A stretch of DNA of 64,000 bases from Serpens sp035497915. GTDB taxonomy: Bacteria > Pseudomonadota > Gammaproteobacteria > Pseudomonadales > Pseudomonadaceae. Shown here piece after piece: positions 54,407 to 63,089 of the stretch. The DNA is taken from assembly GCF_035497915.1 (NCBI RefSeq), contig NZ_DATJCS010000017.1, forward strand, positions 1 to 64,000, read 5' to 3'. Position numbers and translations under genes: made by a program. How positions within the stretch are numbered: the first letter of the stretch is position 1; every line of letters starts with the position of its first letter. Under the pieces are notes generated by a model. The model was not told the DNA's origin. It saw only the letters and a program-made list of their open reading frames with translations, and did no database searches.

Positions 54407-55459
54407 ATGTACGCCGCTCGGCAGAACCTCTCCATGGAAACCCTACGGGGGCTGGCCTGCATCCTGCTGGTCGCCTACCACGTGGTGGGTTCCGAAGCCT
54501 TGGCCAACGGCCTGAAGCTGCCGGGCGGTCATGACCTGCATCGCTTCAACGAGGCGCTCAGCCACCTGCGCATGCCGCTGTTCACCTTCATTTCCGGCTA
54601 TGTGTATGGCTATCGGCCGCTGTCCGGGGGCCTTGCCGCATTCCTCGCGGGCAAGCTGCGGCGCCTGGGCCTGCCGCTGGTTTGCGTGGGCAGCCTGTTC
54701 GCCGTGCTGCAATACCTGACGCCGGGCACCAGCACCCAACTGGCCCTGGGCGAATTCTGGAAGCTCTACCTTTACCCGTTTGCCCACTACTGGTACCTGC
54801 AGGCGCTGCTGGTGATATTCGCCCTGTTCGCCCTGCTGGAGCACAGCGGCCTGACCCGCAGGCACGGCGGCCTGGCGGTGTTGCTGCTGGTTCTTGGCGT
54901 GATCTACCCGTACCGCGAACAACTGCCGGCGCTGTTCTCGCTGCGCCAGGCGTTCTATCTGTTCCCCTACTTCGTCCTCGGCGTGCTGTACTTCCGGATG
55001 CTGGAAACCGCCGTTCGGGCCCACTCGCGGATCGTGGTGCCGGCGCTCGCCCTGCTCTGCCTCGGCTATGGCTGGCTGACGCCCGTGCTGGGCGATACCG
55101 CCACGCTGAGTCATCTATCCCTGGGCTTCAGCATGCTGCTGCTCCTGCTGGTCGCCGCGTCCAACCTGCGCTTGCGGCTGCTGGCCCGGCTGGGGATATA
55201 TTCCTACGCCATCTACCTGCTGCATGTGTTCTTCACCGCCGCCACACGCCTGGCGCTGGAGCGCCTGGGCGTGAACCAGCCCTACCCAGGCTTTGCGCTC
55301 GGCCTGGCCGCCGGGCTGCTGGGGCCGATCCTGGCCTACCGGGCCTGCCAGCCGCTGCCGTGGGCCCGCCTGCTGCTGTTCGGCCAATCGCTGCCGCGGC
55401 GCCAGCCCGCCACGCCGCCGCCCACAGCGGCGACTGGCTTCCCGCCGTCCGCCGACTGA
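54407..55459 (+). CDS. Membrane acyltransferase (acyltransferase 3 family)
   Basis: This protein of about 350 residues has ten or so membrane spans. The acyltransferase-3 N-terminal block appears as ETLRGLACILLVAYHVVGSE, with the catalytic-type His in AYHV, followed by RMPLFTFISGYVYG. The family acetylates or acylates surface carbohydrates and peptidoglycan, so it may decorate the O-antigen made by the first half of the window, but that is only a possibility. Start choice is uncertain (ATG 54407, 54362 or 54326 are all in frame). It lies 38 bases before aceK. Confidence 0.85.
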   Translation: MYAARQNLSMETLRGLACILLVAYHVVGSEALANGLKLPGGHDLHRFNEALSHLRMPLFTFISGYVYGYRPLSGGLAAFLAGKLRRLGLPLVCVGSLFAVLQYLTPGTSTQLALGEFWKLYLYPFAHYWYLQALLVIFALFALLEHSGLTRRHGGLAVLLLVLGVIYPYREQLPALFSLRQAFYLFPYFVLGVLYFRMLETAVRAHSRIVVPALALLCLGYGWLTPVLGDTATLSHLSLGFSMLLLLLVAASNLRLRLLARLGIYSYAIYLLHVFFTAATRLALERLGVNQPYPGFALGLAAGLLGPILAYRACQPLPWARLLLFGQSLPRRQPATPPPTAATGFPPSAD

Positions 55460-55497
55460 CATAAGCTCGCCATTCCATAGCCAGCAGGAACCCCAAC

Positions 55498-57222
55498 ATG
55501 GCGCAGCAATGGCCGGCCGATATCGCCCGCTCCATCCTCAAGGGCTTCGACGACTACCGCGAGCAGTTCCGGCTGATCACCGACGGCGCGCGCCAGCGCT
55601 TCGAGCAGGCGCAGTGGCAGGAGATCCAGCAGGCCTCGGCGGCGCGCATCGCCCTCTACGAAGACAAGGCCCAGGAAACCACCGAGCGCCTGCGCCGGGA
55701 ATTTCCCGCCGAGCAACTGCTGGACGTGCAGCTCTGGCCGCTGGTGAAGAGCGCCTACATCGAGCAGATCAACCCGCGCAGCGACGACGAGCTGGCGGAA
55801 ACCTGGTTCAACTCGATCTTCTGCCACCTGTTCAGCCATGACTGCATCAGCGACGGCACCATGTTCATCCACACCACCCGTCCGGCGCTGCACCCCCATC
55901 GCCGCGCGGCGCAGACCCGGGTGTACCGGCCGAAGGGCAACCTGGCCGACCTGCTGCGGGCGGTGTTCGAAGACTATCGCTTCGACGTGCCCTATATCGA
56001 TCTGGAGGGCGACCTGGCCCGCCTGGAAGCCACGCTGCAGGCCAACCTGCCGGACTGGGTGTGCAAGGACCCGGAGCTGACCATCGAGCTGTTCTGCTCG
56101 CCGCTGTATCGCAACAAGGGCGCCTACCTGGTCGGGCGCATCTATACGCCGGAGGAACAGTGGCCGCTGGCGATTCCTTTCGTGCACAAGGAAGGCGAAG
56201 GCATCCGCATCGACGCACTGATCACCGATGAGGCGGACGTGTCGATCATCTTCTCGTTCACCCGTTCCTACTTCATGGTCGATGTCTCCTACCCGGCCGA
56301 GTTCGTCGCCTTCCTCAAGCGCATCCTGCCCGGCAAGCACATCGCCGAGCTGTACACCTCCATCGGCTTCTACAAGCAGGGCAAGTCGGAATTCTTCCGC
56401 GCGCTGATCCACCACCTGATCAACACCGACGACCGCTTCGTGATGGCGCCCGGCGTGCGCGGCATGGTGATGAGCGTGTTCACCCTGCCCGGCTTCAACA
56501 CCGTGTTCAAGATCATCAAGGACCGCTTCTCGCCGTCCAAGAACGTCGACCACGCCACCGTCATCGAGAAGTACCGGCTGGTGAAGCGTGTCGACCGGGT
56601 CGGCCGCATGGCCGACACCCAGGAGTTCGCCGACTTCCGCTTCCCGGTGGAAAAATTCGACCCCGAGTGCCTGGCCGAGCTGCTGGAAGTGGCGCCTTCC
56701 ACCGTGGAACTGCAGGGCGACACGGTGCTGGTGCGCCACTGCTGGACCGAGCGACGCATGACGCCGCTGAACCTGTATCTGGAAGGCGCCAGCGAGGCCC
56801 AGCAACGCGAGGTGCTGGAGGATTACGGCCAGGCCATCAAGCAGCTGGCGGCGGCCAACATCTTCCCCGGCGACATGCTGCTGAAGAACTTCGGCGTCAC
56901 CCGCCACGGCCGTGTGGTGTTCTACGACTACGACGAGATCTGCTACCTCACCGAGGTGAACTTCCGGCACATCCCGCCGCCACGCTTCCCCGAGGACGAG
57001 ATGTCCGCCGAGCCCTGGTACTCGGTCGGCCCCAACGACGTGTTCCCCGAGGAATTCCCGCGCTTCCTGTTCGTCGATATCAAGCAGCGCCGCCTGTTCA
57101 GCCAGCTGCACGGCGACCTGTTCGACGCCGATTACTGGAAAAGCCTGCAGAACGCCATCCGCGAGGGCAAGGTGATCGACGTGTTCCCCTACCGGCGCGA
57201 TCGGCAGCAGAGTCTGCAGTGA
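55498..57222 (+). CDS. aceK: Isocitrate dehydrogenase kinase/phosphatase
   Basis: This 574-residue bifunctional enzyme phosphorylates and dephosphorylates isocitrate dehydrogenase, directing carbon between the TCA cycle and the glyoxylate shunt. FTLPGFNTVFKIIKDRFSPS carries the ATP-binding lysine region, and FPGDMLLKNFGVTRHGRVVF followed by DYDEICYL holds the catalytic Asp and metal-binding residues. The length matches AceK. It is not linked here to aceA/aceB. ATG 55498 has CAGGAAC upstream. A REP pair follows its stop. Confidence 0.95.
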   Translation: MAQQWPADIARSILKGFDDYREQFRLITDGARQRFEQAQWQEIQQASAARIALYEDKAQETTERLRREFPAEQLLDVQLWPLVKSAYIEQINPRSDDELAETWFNSIFCHLFSHDCISDGTMFIHTTRPALHPHRRAAQTRVYRPKGNLADLLRAVFEDYRFDVPYIDLEGDLARLEATLQANLPDWVCKDPELTIELFCSPLYRNKGAYLVGRIYTPEEQWPLAIPFVHKEGEGIRIDALITDEADVSIIFSFTRSYFMVDVSYPAEFVAFLKRILPGKHIAELYTSIGFYKQGKSEFFRALIHHLINTDDRFVMAPGVRGMVMSVFTLPGFNTVFKIIKDRFSPSKNVDHATVIEKYRLVKRVDRVGRMADTQEFADFRFPVEKFDPECLAELLEVAPSTVELQGDTVLVRHCWTERRMTPLNLYLEGASEAQQREVLEDYGQAIKQLAAANIFPGDMLLKNFGVTRHGRVVFYDYDEICYLTEVNFRHIPPPRFPEDEMSAEPWYSVGPNDVFPEEFPRFLFVDIKQRRLFSQLHGDLFDADYWKSLQNAIREGKVIDVFPYRRDRQQSLQ

Positions 57223-57231
57223 TCCTTCTTT

Positions 57232-57380
57232 TGTGGGAGCGGACTCGTCCGCGAGCTTTTCAGCAGCCCGCAAGATGCGGCCGGCCAGGCTGCAGGTCTC
57301 ACCCAAGGGCTCGCGAATGAATTCGCTCCCACAGGTTCATGCACGGCGCCGCTTTCGTGGGAGCGCTTCAGCCACGATGC
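57232..57380. repeat. REP pair and a half palindrome between aceK and the DTW gene
   Basis: GTGGGAGCGGACTCGTCCGC at 57234-57253 faces GCTCGCGAATGAATTCGCTC at 57309-57328. A third unit GTGGGAGCGCTTCAGCCACG at 57358-57377 mixes the REP start with the GGCTTCAGCC type, suggesting the two families share an origin. Confidence 0.85.
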
Positions 57381-57402
57381 TTTTCTCGCCAATGGATACC
57401 TC

Positions 57403-58005
57403 ATGCCCCGCCCCACCTGCCCCCGTTGCCGCCGCCCGCTGAGCCACTGCCTGTGCGCGCTGATCCCGCGCCTGGACAGTCGCACCCGCGTGCTGATCCT
57501 GCAGCACCCGGACGAAAGCGGCCACGCGCTGAACACCGCGCGGCTGGCGGCGCTGGGACTGGTGAATGCCGAGCTGCTGGTCGGCGAAACCTTCGGCGAG
57601 GAGCTGGCCGAGCGCCTGGCCGATCCCGCCTACCGCAGCCTGCTGCTGTTCCCCGGCGAACAGGCCGAACTGCCCGTCCCGCAGCGCGCCGATGAGCGCC
57701 CGCTGCAACTGATCGTTCCCGACGGCACCTGGCGCAAGGCGCGCAAGCTGCTTTACCTCAACCCCTGCCTGGAAAGCCTGCCGCGTCTGTGCCTGCCGGA
57801 GGGGCTGACCTCCCGCTACCGCCTGCGCAAGGCGCCGCAGCCGGGCGCGCTGTCCACCCTGGAAGCCGTCGTGGAAACCCTCTCGCGGCTGGAGCCGGAG
57901 CACCGCTTCGACGATCTGCTGCGCCCGTTCGAGGCGCTGATCGAAGGGCAGATCGCCGCCATGGGCGAGTCCACTTACCAGCGCAACCACGCGACGCGTG
58001 GGTGA
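57403..58005 (+). CDS. DTW-domain tRNA-uridine aminocarboxypropyltransferase
   Basis: This 200-residue protein has four N-terminal cysteines (Cys6, Cys9, Cys16, Cys18 in CPRCRRPLSHCLC) and the family motif appears as DGTWRKARK, Asp107-Trp110. The family (TapT/YfiP, Tsr3-like SAM binding) makes acp3U47 in tRNA using S-adenosylmethionine. The C-terminal LSTLEAVVETL block is also typical. It overlaps the extended frame of xseA, and the xseA ATG lies 20 bases after its stop, so the two are probably co-transcribed. Confidence 0.88.
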   Translation: MPRPTCPRCRRPLSHCLCALIPRLDSRTRVLILQHPDESGHALNTARLAALGLVNAELLVGETFGEELAERLADPAYRSLLLFPGEQAELPVPQRADERPLQLIVPDGTWRKARKLLYLNPCLESLPRLCLPEGLTSRYRLRKAPQPGALSTLEAVVETLSRLEPEHRFDDLLRPFEALIEGQIAAMGESTYQRNHATRG

Positions 58006-58024
58006 TTCACGTATCATCGCCGCC

Positions 58025-59404
58025 ATGCGTAACGACCCCTTCGAACGCCTCCACCTCGACCGCGAGGTGCTGAGCGTCAGCCAGCTCAACAACCGTGCCC
58101 GCCTGCTGCTGGAGGATGTCTTCGCCCAGGTGTGGGTGGAAGGCGAAATCTCCAACCTGGCCCGGCCGGCCTCCGGCCACGTGTATTTCACCCTCAAGGA
58201 CGGCCAGGCCCAGGTGCGCTGCGCACTGTTCCGGCAGAACGCCCTGCGCGTGCGCCAGGCGCTGCGCGACGGGCTGGCAGTGCGGGTGCGTGGCAAGGTC
58301 TCGCTGTTCGAGGGGCGTGGCGATTACCAGTTGATTCTCGACAGCGTCGAGCCGGCCGGTGACGGCGCGCTGCGCCTGGCCTTCGAAGCGCTGAAGGGCA
58401 AGCTGAGCGACGAGGGGCTGTTCGCCGCCGAGCGCAAGCGCCCGCTGCCCAGCCATCCGCGGCGCATCGGCATTGTCAGTTCACCGACCGGTGCGGTGAT
58501 CCGCGACATCATCTCGGTGTTCCGCCGCCGCGCGCCGCAGGTGGAACTGACCCTGGTGCCCACCGCCGTGCAGGGTCGCGAAGCCACCGCGCAGATCGTC
58601 CGCGCCCTGCAGCTGGCCGACCGCCAGGGCTTTGATGCGCTGATCCTGGCCCGTGGCGGCGGTTCGCTGGAGGATCTCTGGTGCTTCAACGAGGAAGCGG
58701 TGGCCCGCGCCTTGGGCGCCTGCGTCACCCCGACGGTCAGCGCCGTGGGCCACGAGACCGACGTATCGATCTGCGACTTTGTCGCCGACATGCGCGCGCC
58801 CACGCCCTCGGCCGCCGCCGAACTGCTGGCGCCGCACAGCGCCGATCTGCAGCAGCGCCTGGCGGTGCTGGAACGCCGTCTGCAGCTGTGCATGCGCCAG
58901 CACCTACACCGCGAACAATTGCGTCTGGAGGGCCTGCTGCGCCGCCTGCGCCATCCGGGCGAGCGCCTGCAGCAGCTGGCGCTGCGCGTGGACGATCTGG
59001 AGCGGCGCCTGCATCAGGCGCTGCAGCGCCGTCTGGGGCAGTCACGGGAACGCCTGCTGCGCCTGGAACACCGCCTGGCCAGCCGCCATCCCGGGCGTCA
59101 ACTGGCCCTGCTGCGCCAGCGCCTGGACAGCCTCGCCGAACGCCTGCCGCGCGCCACCCTGACCGGCCTGCGCCAGCGCCGCCTGCAACTCGCCGCGCTG
59201 GCGCAGACCCTGCAGGTGGTCAGCCCGCTGGCCACCCTGGGCCGGGGCTACAGCATCCTGCTGGACGAGCAGGGCCGGGCCATCCGCGACGCCCGCCAGA
59301 CCCACGTCGGCCAGCGCCTGGAAGCCCGCCTGGGCGACGGTCGCCTGAGCGTGCGCGTGGAAGACAATCACCAGGAGCCGGTGAATCTGTCGTTGCTGGA
59401 CTGA
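58025..59404 (+). CDS. xseA: Exodeoxyribonuclease VII large subunit
   Basis: This 459-residue subunit forms exonuclease VII with XseB and degrades single-stranded DNA. The N-terminal OB fold (VWVEGEISNLARPASGHVYF) and the catalytic domain (RIGIVSSPTGAVIRDIISVF, then LILARGGGSLEDLWCFNEE and SAVGHETDVSICDFVADMRA) are complete, followed by a long helical arginine-rich region. ATG 58025 (MRNDPFERL) is preferred; 57998 would overlap the DTW gene. xseB is not in the window. Confidence 0.94.
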   Translation: MRNDPFERLHLDREVLSVSQLNNRARLLLEDVFAQVWVEGEISNLARPASGHVYFTLKDGQAQVRCALFRQNALRVRQALRDGLAVRVRGKVSLFEGRGDYQLILDSVEPAGDGALRLAFEALKGKLSDEGLFAAERKRPLPSHPRRIGIVSSPTGAVIRDIISVFRRRAPQVELTLVPTAVQGREATAQIVRALQLADRQGFDALILARGGGSLEDLWCFNEEAVARALGACVTPTVSAVGHETDVSICDFVADMRAPTPSAAAELLAPHSADLQQRLAVLERRLQLCMRQHLHREQLRLEGLLRRLRHPGERLQQLALRVDDLERRLHQALQRRLGQSRERLLRLEHRLASRHPGRQLALLRQRLDSLAERLPRATLTGLRQRRLQLAALAQTLQVVSPLATLGRGYSILLDEQGRAIRDARQTHVGQRLEARLGDGRLSVRVEDNHQEPVNLSLLD

Positions 59405-59541
59405 GCCTGCGCCTGCAGGGTGGACAGCGCTTTTTTGTCACCATGCCCCGCGCACAGGCCCGCCCGGCGGCCGGAACAGCGCTGATCGCCCTACGCTTTG
59501 GACTCGCCTTGCACCACCCAATAGAAGCGCCCAAAAAACAA

Positions 59542-59560
59542 CACCGGCTCAAGGCCGGTG
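59542..59560 (-). terminator. Rho-independent terminator of the small lipoprotein gene
   Basis: On the minus strand CACCGGC-CTTGA-GCCGGTG forms a seven-base stem and is followed by TTGTTTTTTGG (59541-59531). It is 29 bases after the stop of the lipoprotein gene at 59589. Confidence 0.9.
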
Positions 59561-59588
59561 TCGTGTGGAGCGCCATCCGCTGTCGCGA

Positions 59589-59852
59589 TCAGCGCGCCTT
59601 TTCGAAGCAGGCCACACCATCGGTGCCGAAGCGATTGGCAGTGGTGTACTCGGAGACGTAGACCAGCTTCCAGCCATCGTACTTGGCGAAAGCGTTGTCC
59701 ATCTCCTTCTTGGAGCGCATATCCACCTGCTCGCAGCGGGTGGTCACGTTCGCACCGTTGTTGGTATCCCACTTGGCCGAGGTGATGTTGGCCGGGGCGC
59801 AGCCTGCCAGAACAACGGTCGACAGGGCGAGCAGCAGCAATTGCTTTTTCAT
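59589..59852 (-). CDS. Small putative lipoprotein
   Basis: This 87-residue protein has a lipoprotein signal with lipobox LAGC (Cys18) and a mature part of about 70 residues with two further cysteines (TRCEQVDM and GVACFEKAR) that could form a disulfide. AAGGATG lies seven bases upstream of the ATG, and a good terminator follows, so it is a monocistronic gene. The family is not recognised. Confidence 0.8.
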   Translation of the reverse strand: MKKQLLLLALSTVVLAGCAPANITSAKWDTNNGANVTTRCEQVDMRSKKEMDNAFAKYDGWKLVYVSEYTTANRFGTDGVACFEKAR

Positions 59853-60001
59853 GCAGACATCCTTGCGGTAAGACGGCTAAGAGAAAGGGGCCCGATGCCG
59901 GAGGGGCTGGGCGGCGCAAAGCTATCAATTAGCCATCACCCTGTCCATTCGGCGTTGTCCGCCTCGTCATGCCCCTGGCAGCCAGAAAAACGCTAACCGC
60001 C

Positions 60002-61192
60002 CTACGTTCGCGCCCCGCCCAGCACGCCGCGGGCCCGCAAATCCTGAACCCGCTCCTCGTCATACCCCAGTTCGCGCAGCACCTGTTCGCCATGCTCGCC
60101 CAGCGCCGCGCCGCTGTGGCGTGGTGGCGGCAGGCCGGCGGAGAACTTCAGCGGGCAGGCCAGCTGGCGCAACGGGCCGGATGGGCCGGGCACCTCGGTG
60201 ACCAGCTGGCGCGCCGCGATCTGCGGATGCTCCAGCGCCTCGCTTAACGACAGCACCGGTTCCACGCAGGCGTCCAGGTCGGCGAACAGCGCCTGGCACT
60301 CGGCGAGGCTGCGCCGCTCGATCTCGGCGGCGAACTCGCCCTTGAGGGCCTGCTGATCCTCCGCCCGTTGCGACAGGCCGCGCGCCGCCAGCTCCGGCCG
60401 CCCCAGCGCCTGACAGAAGGCCTGCAAGAACTGCGGCTCCAGGCAGCCGACGGCCAGCCAGCGGTCATCGCGGGTGCGGTAGTAGTCGTAGAAGCCGCCG
60501 CCATTGAGCGGCTGGTTTTCCAGTCCCGGCTCGACGCCGCCGGCCAGATAGCCGGCGCCACCCAGGGCGTGCAGGCTGAAGGCGCAGTCGGTCATGCTGA
60601 CATCCACCTGCTGGCCTTCGCCGCTGAGCTGGCGCTGGATCACCGCCGCAAGCAGACCCACCACGCCGTGCAACGAGCCGCCGGCCAGGTCGGCGATCTG
60701 CACGCCCTGCGGCACCGGGCCACTGTCGCGCCGGCCGGTGCCGGCGGCCAGGCCGCTGAGCGCCAGGTAGTTGATGTCGTGGCCGGCGCGCGCCCGATAC
60801 GGGCCGGTCTGGCCGTAGCCGGTGATGGACACGTAGATCAGCCGCGGATTGATACGCTTCAGGGCCTCGTAGCCGAGCCCGAGGCGTTCCATCACTCCGG
60901 GGCGAAACTGCTCGATGAGGATGTCGTAGTCGCGCAGCAGATCATGCACCACCTCCCGCGCCGCCGGTTGCTTGAGGTCCAGCGCCAGGCTGCGCTTGTT
61001 GCGGTTGACCCAGGCATGGGCGGCGGAGGCGCCCTGCACGCGGGGCGGCAGCAGGCGCAGCAGATCGGGCCGGCTCGGCGATTCGATGCGCAGCACCTCG
61101 GCGCCGAGGTCGGCCAGCAGCAGCGAGGCGAACGGCCCGGGCAGCAGGGTGGAGAAATCGAGGACTTTCAGCGAGGCCAGGGGACCGGGCAT
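60002..61192 (-). CDS. CaiB/BaiF family CoA-transferase, alpha-methylacyl-CoA racemase-like
   Basis: This 396-residue protein has the family N-terminus LKVLDFSTLLPGPFASLLLADLG and RSLALDLKQPAAR. In racemases of this family the acid/base pair lies in GHDINYLALSG and ADLAGG; both are present as His138 and Asp168, favouring a methylacyl-CoA racemase over a formyl-CoA transferase. It would act on branched acyl-CoA esters. It is divergent from an AraC-type regulator across 149 bases, the usual arrangement for a regulator and its target. Confidence 0.85.
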   Translation of the reverse strand: MPGPLASLKVLDFSTLLPGPFASLLLADLGAEVLRIESPSRPDLLRLLPPRVQGASAAHAWVNRNKRSLALDLKQPAAREVVHDLLRDYDILIEQFRPGVMERLGLGYEALKRINPRLIYVSITGYGQTGPYRARAGHDINYLALSGLAAGTGRRDSGPVPQGVQIADLAGGSLHGVVGLLAAVIQRQLSGEGQQVDVSMTDCAFSLHALGGAGYLAGGVEPGLENQPLNGGGFYDYYRTRDDRWLAVGCLEPQFLQAFCQALGRPELAARGLSQRAEDQQALKGEFAAEIERRSLAECQALFADLDACVEPVLSLSEALEHPQIAARQLVTEVPGPSGPLRQLACPLKFSAGLPPPRHSGAALGEHGEQVLRELGYDEERVQDLRARGVLGGART

Positions 61193-61341
61193 GGCGGACT
61201 CCTTCTTGAAGGTCCGGCAAGCCTAGGCCGGCGGGCATCCCGCGCTCAATGACCCGAACGCTCGACCGGGCTGATGCAAACGCGCTTGTCCGCGCCCGCC
61301 CCGGCTGACTACCATCGAGCGCCTGAGCCAGGGAAGCCACC

Positions 61342-62343
61342 ATGCGCGAACGCACCATTGCCAGTCATTTCGTCCGCGCCGCGCTGCACGGGGCGCGGTT
61401 GCGCGACCTGGACATCCCGGCGCTGCTGAGCGAAGCCGGCCTGCCGCCCGCCGTGCTGGAGGAGTCCGCCGCACGGGTGACGGCGGCGCAATACGCACGA
61501 CTGATCCGCCTGCTCTGGCGGCACCTCGATGACGAGTACCTGGGACTGGCCGGCCAGGCCAGCCTGCCCGGCACCTTTGCCATGATGGCCTGCGCCATCA
61601 TCCATTGCGGCACCCTGGAGAAGGCCCTGCGGCGTGGCATCCGCTTCTATCGACTGTTCCCCGGCAGCCCCGAGTTCACGCTGCGTCGCGAGGGCGCGCA
61701 GGCCTGGCTGTGCCTGCGGGTGGAACCGGCCCATGACCCCGAGCATTTCCTCAGCGAAAGCCTGCTGCTGATCTGGCATCGCCTGGCCAGTTGGCTGATC
61801 GGCCAGCGCATCGCCCTCGAGGAGCTCTGTTTCGCCTATGCGCAGCCGCAGCATGTCGCCGAGTACGACCTGCTGTTTCCCGGCGTGCGGCGCTTTGCCG
61901 CCGGCTTCACCGGGCTGCGCTTCGCCGCCGCGCACCTGGATCAGCCGCTGCTGCAGGACGAGCGCACCCTCAAGCACTTTCTGGAACAGGCGCCCGCCGA
62001 CCTGCTCAGCCGTCCGGCAGGCGACGACTCGCTGATCGTGCGCATCCAGCGCCTGCTCGGCCGCGACTGCCGCCAGTGGCCGGACCTGGAACAGCTGGCC
62101 CGCCAGCTCAACTGCAGCCCGCAGACCCTGCGCCGGCGCTTGCGCGAGCAGGGCAGCAGTTTCCAGGTCATCAAGGACCAGCTGCGCCGCGACCGCGCCA
62201 TCTACCTGCTCGGCCGCCCGGAACTGTCCATCCAGGAGATCGCCGAGCAACTGGGTTTCTCGGAGGCATCGGCGTTTCACCGGGCGTTTCGCAAATGGAC
62301 GCACCTGACGCCCGGCGCCTACCGTGAGCCGGTAGAAAAATGA
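61342..62343 (+). CDS. AraC-family transcriptional regulator (arabinose-binding-like N-terminus)
   Basis: This 333-residue protein has the N-terminal Arabinose_bd-type domain seen in OruR/ArgR-like regulators (SEAGLPPAVLEESAARVTAA near residues 30-50) and a C-terminal double helix-turn-helix (LARQLNCSPQTLRRRLREQG and IAEQLGFSEASAFHRAFRKW). It probably controls the divergent CaiB-type gene in response to an acyl-derived ligand; this is inference from position. ATG 61342. Confidence 0.9.
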   Translation: MRERTIASHFVRAALHGARLRDLDIPALLSEAGLPPAVLEESAARVTAAQYARLIRLLWRHLDDEYLGLAGQASLPGTFAMMACAIIHCGTLEKALRRGIRFYRLFPGSPEFTLRREGAQAWLCLRVEPAHDPEHFLSESLLLIWHRLASWLIGQRIALEELCFAYAQPQHVAEYDLLFPGVRRFAAGFTGLRFAAAHLDQPLLQDERTLKHFLEQAPADLLSRPAGDDSLIVRIQRLLGRDCRQWPDLEQLARQLNCSPQTLRRRLREQGSSFQVIKDQLRRDRAIYLLGRPELSIQEIAEQLGFSEASAFHRAFRKWTHLTPGAYREPVEK

Positions 62344-62417
62344 GACAGAGCCCCGCTTGCAGCCGCTAGCGGAATGGCCAGAATGGAGGCCCTTCGCCTG
62401 CCCTGTCCGGATTCGCC

Positions 62418-63089
62418 ATGCTCCTGTCCCGAGGTTTCAAGTCCATCGTCACCACCTGGCTGGCCGGCCTGCTGGCCCTGCTGCCCCTGACCCTCACCCT
62501 GGCGCTGGTCACCTGGATCGTCAGCCTGCTCAACCGCTTCGCCGGCCCGTCCACCGGTGTCGGCCAGTTGTTCGCCGTCCTCGGCTATCCGTTCGTGGAA
62601 AGCCCGAAGCTGGCCTACCTGCTCGGCACGCTGATCCTCATCGTCGCCATCTACCCGCTGGGGCTGGCGGTGCAGTTGGGGCTGAAAAAGCCGCTGGCCA
62701 GGCTGTTCAAGCTGACGGTCGAGCGCATTCCGCTGCTGGGCAAGCTGTACGGGCTGACTGACCGCTTCGTTGGCCTGCTGGACCAGAAGGAAGACGCCGA
62801 CATTGCCGCCATGAGCCCGGTCTGGTGCTTCTTCGGCGGCGACGGCGTGGCGGTGCTGGCGCTGCTGCCCAATCCAGAGCCCGTCGTGATCAACGGTCGA
62901 CGCTACCTCGCGGTGCTGGTGCCCACCGCGCCGATCCCGGTGGGTGGCGGCCTGCTGTACATGCCGGTGGAGTGGATCAAGCCGGCGCAGATGGGCATGG
63001 ATACCTTTACCAGCATCTATGTATCGATGGGCATCACCCCGCCCCCCTACCCGCCCGTGGACAGCCGGCCGGCGGAGCGGGTCGACTGA
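62418..63089 (+). CDS. DUF502 membrane protein
   Basis: This 223-residue protein has two N-terminal membrane segments (about 10-36 and 63-84) and the DUF502 core with VERIPLLGKLYGLTDRFVGL and a later PTAPIPVGGGLLYMPVEWIK segment. The function is unknown across the family, which is widespread in bacteria. Its stop (TGA 63087-63089) directly abuts the stop of the convergent MFS gene (TGATCA). Confidence 0.87.
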   Translation: MLLSRGFKSIVTTWLAGLLALLPLTLTLALVTWIVSLLNRFAGPSTGVGQLFAVLGYPFVESPKLAYLLGTLILIVAIYPLGLAVQLGLKKPLARLFKLTVERIPLLGKLYGLTDRFVGLLDQKEDADIAAMSPVWCFFGGDGVAVLALLPNPEPVVINGRRYLAVLVPTAPIPVGGGLLYMPVEWIKPAQMGMDTFTSIYVSMGITPPPYPPVDSRPAERVD

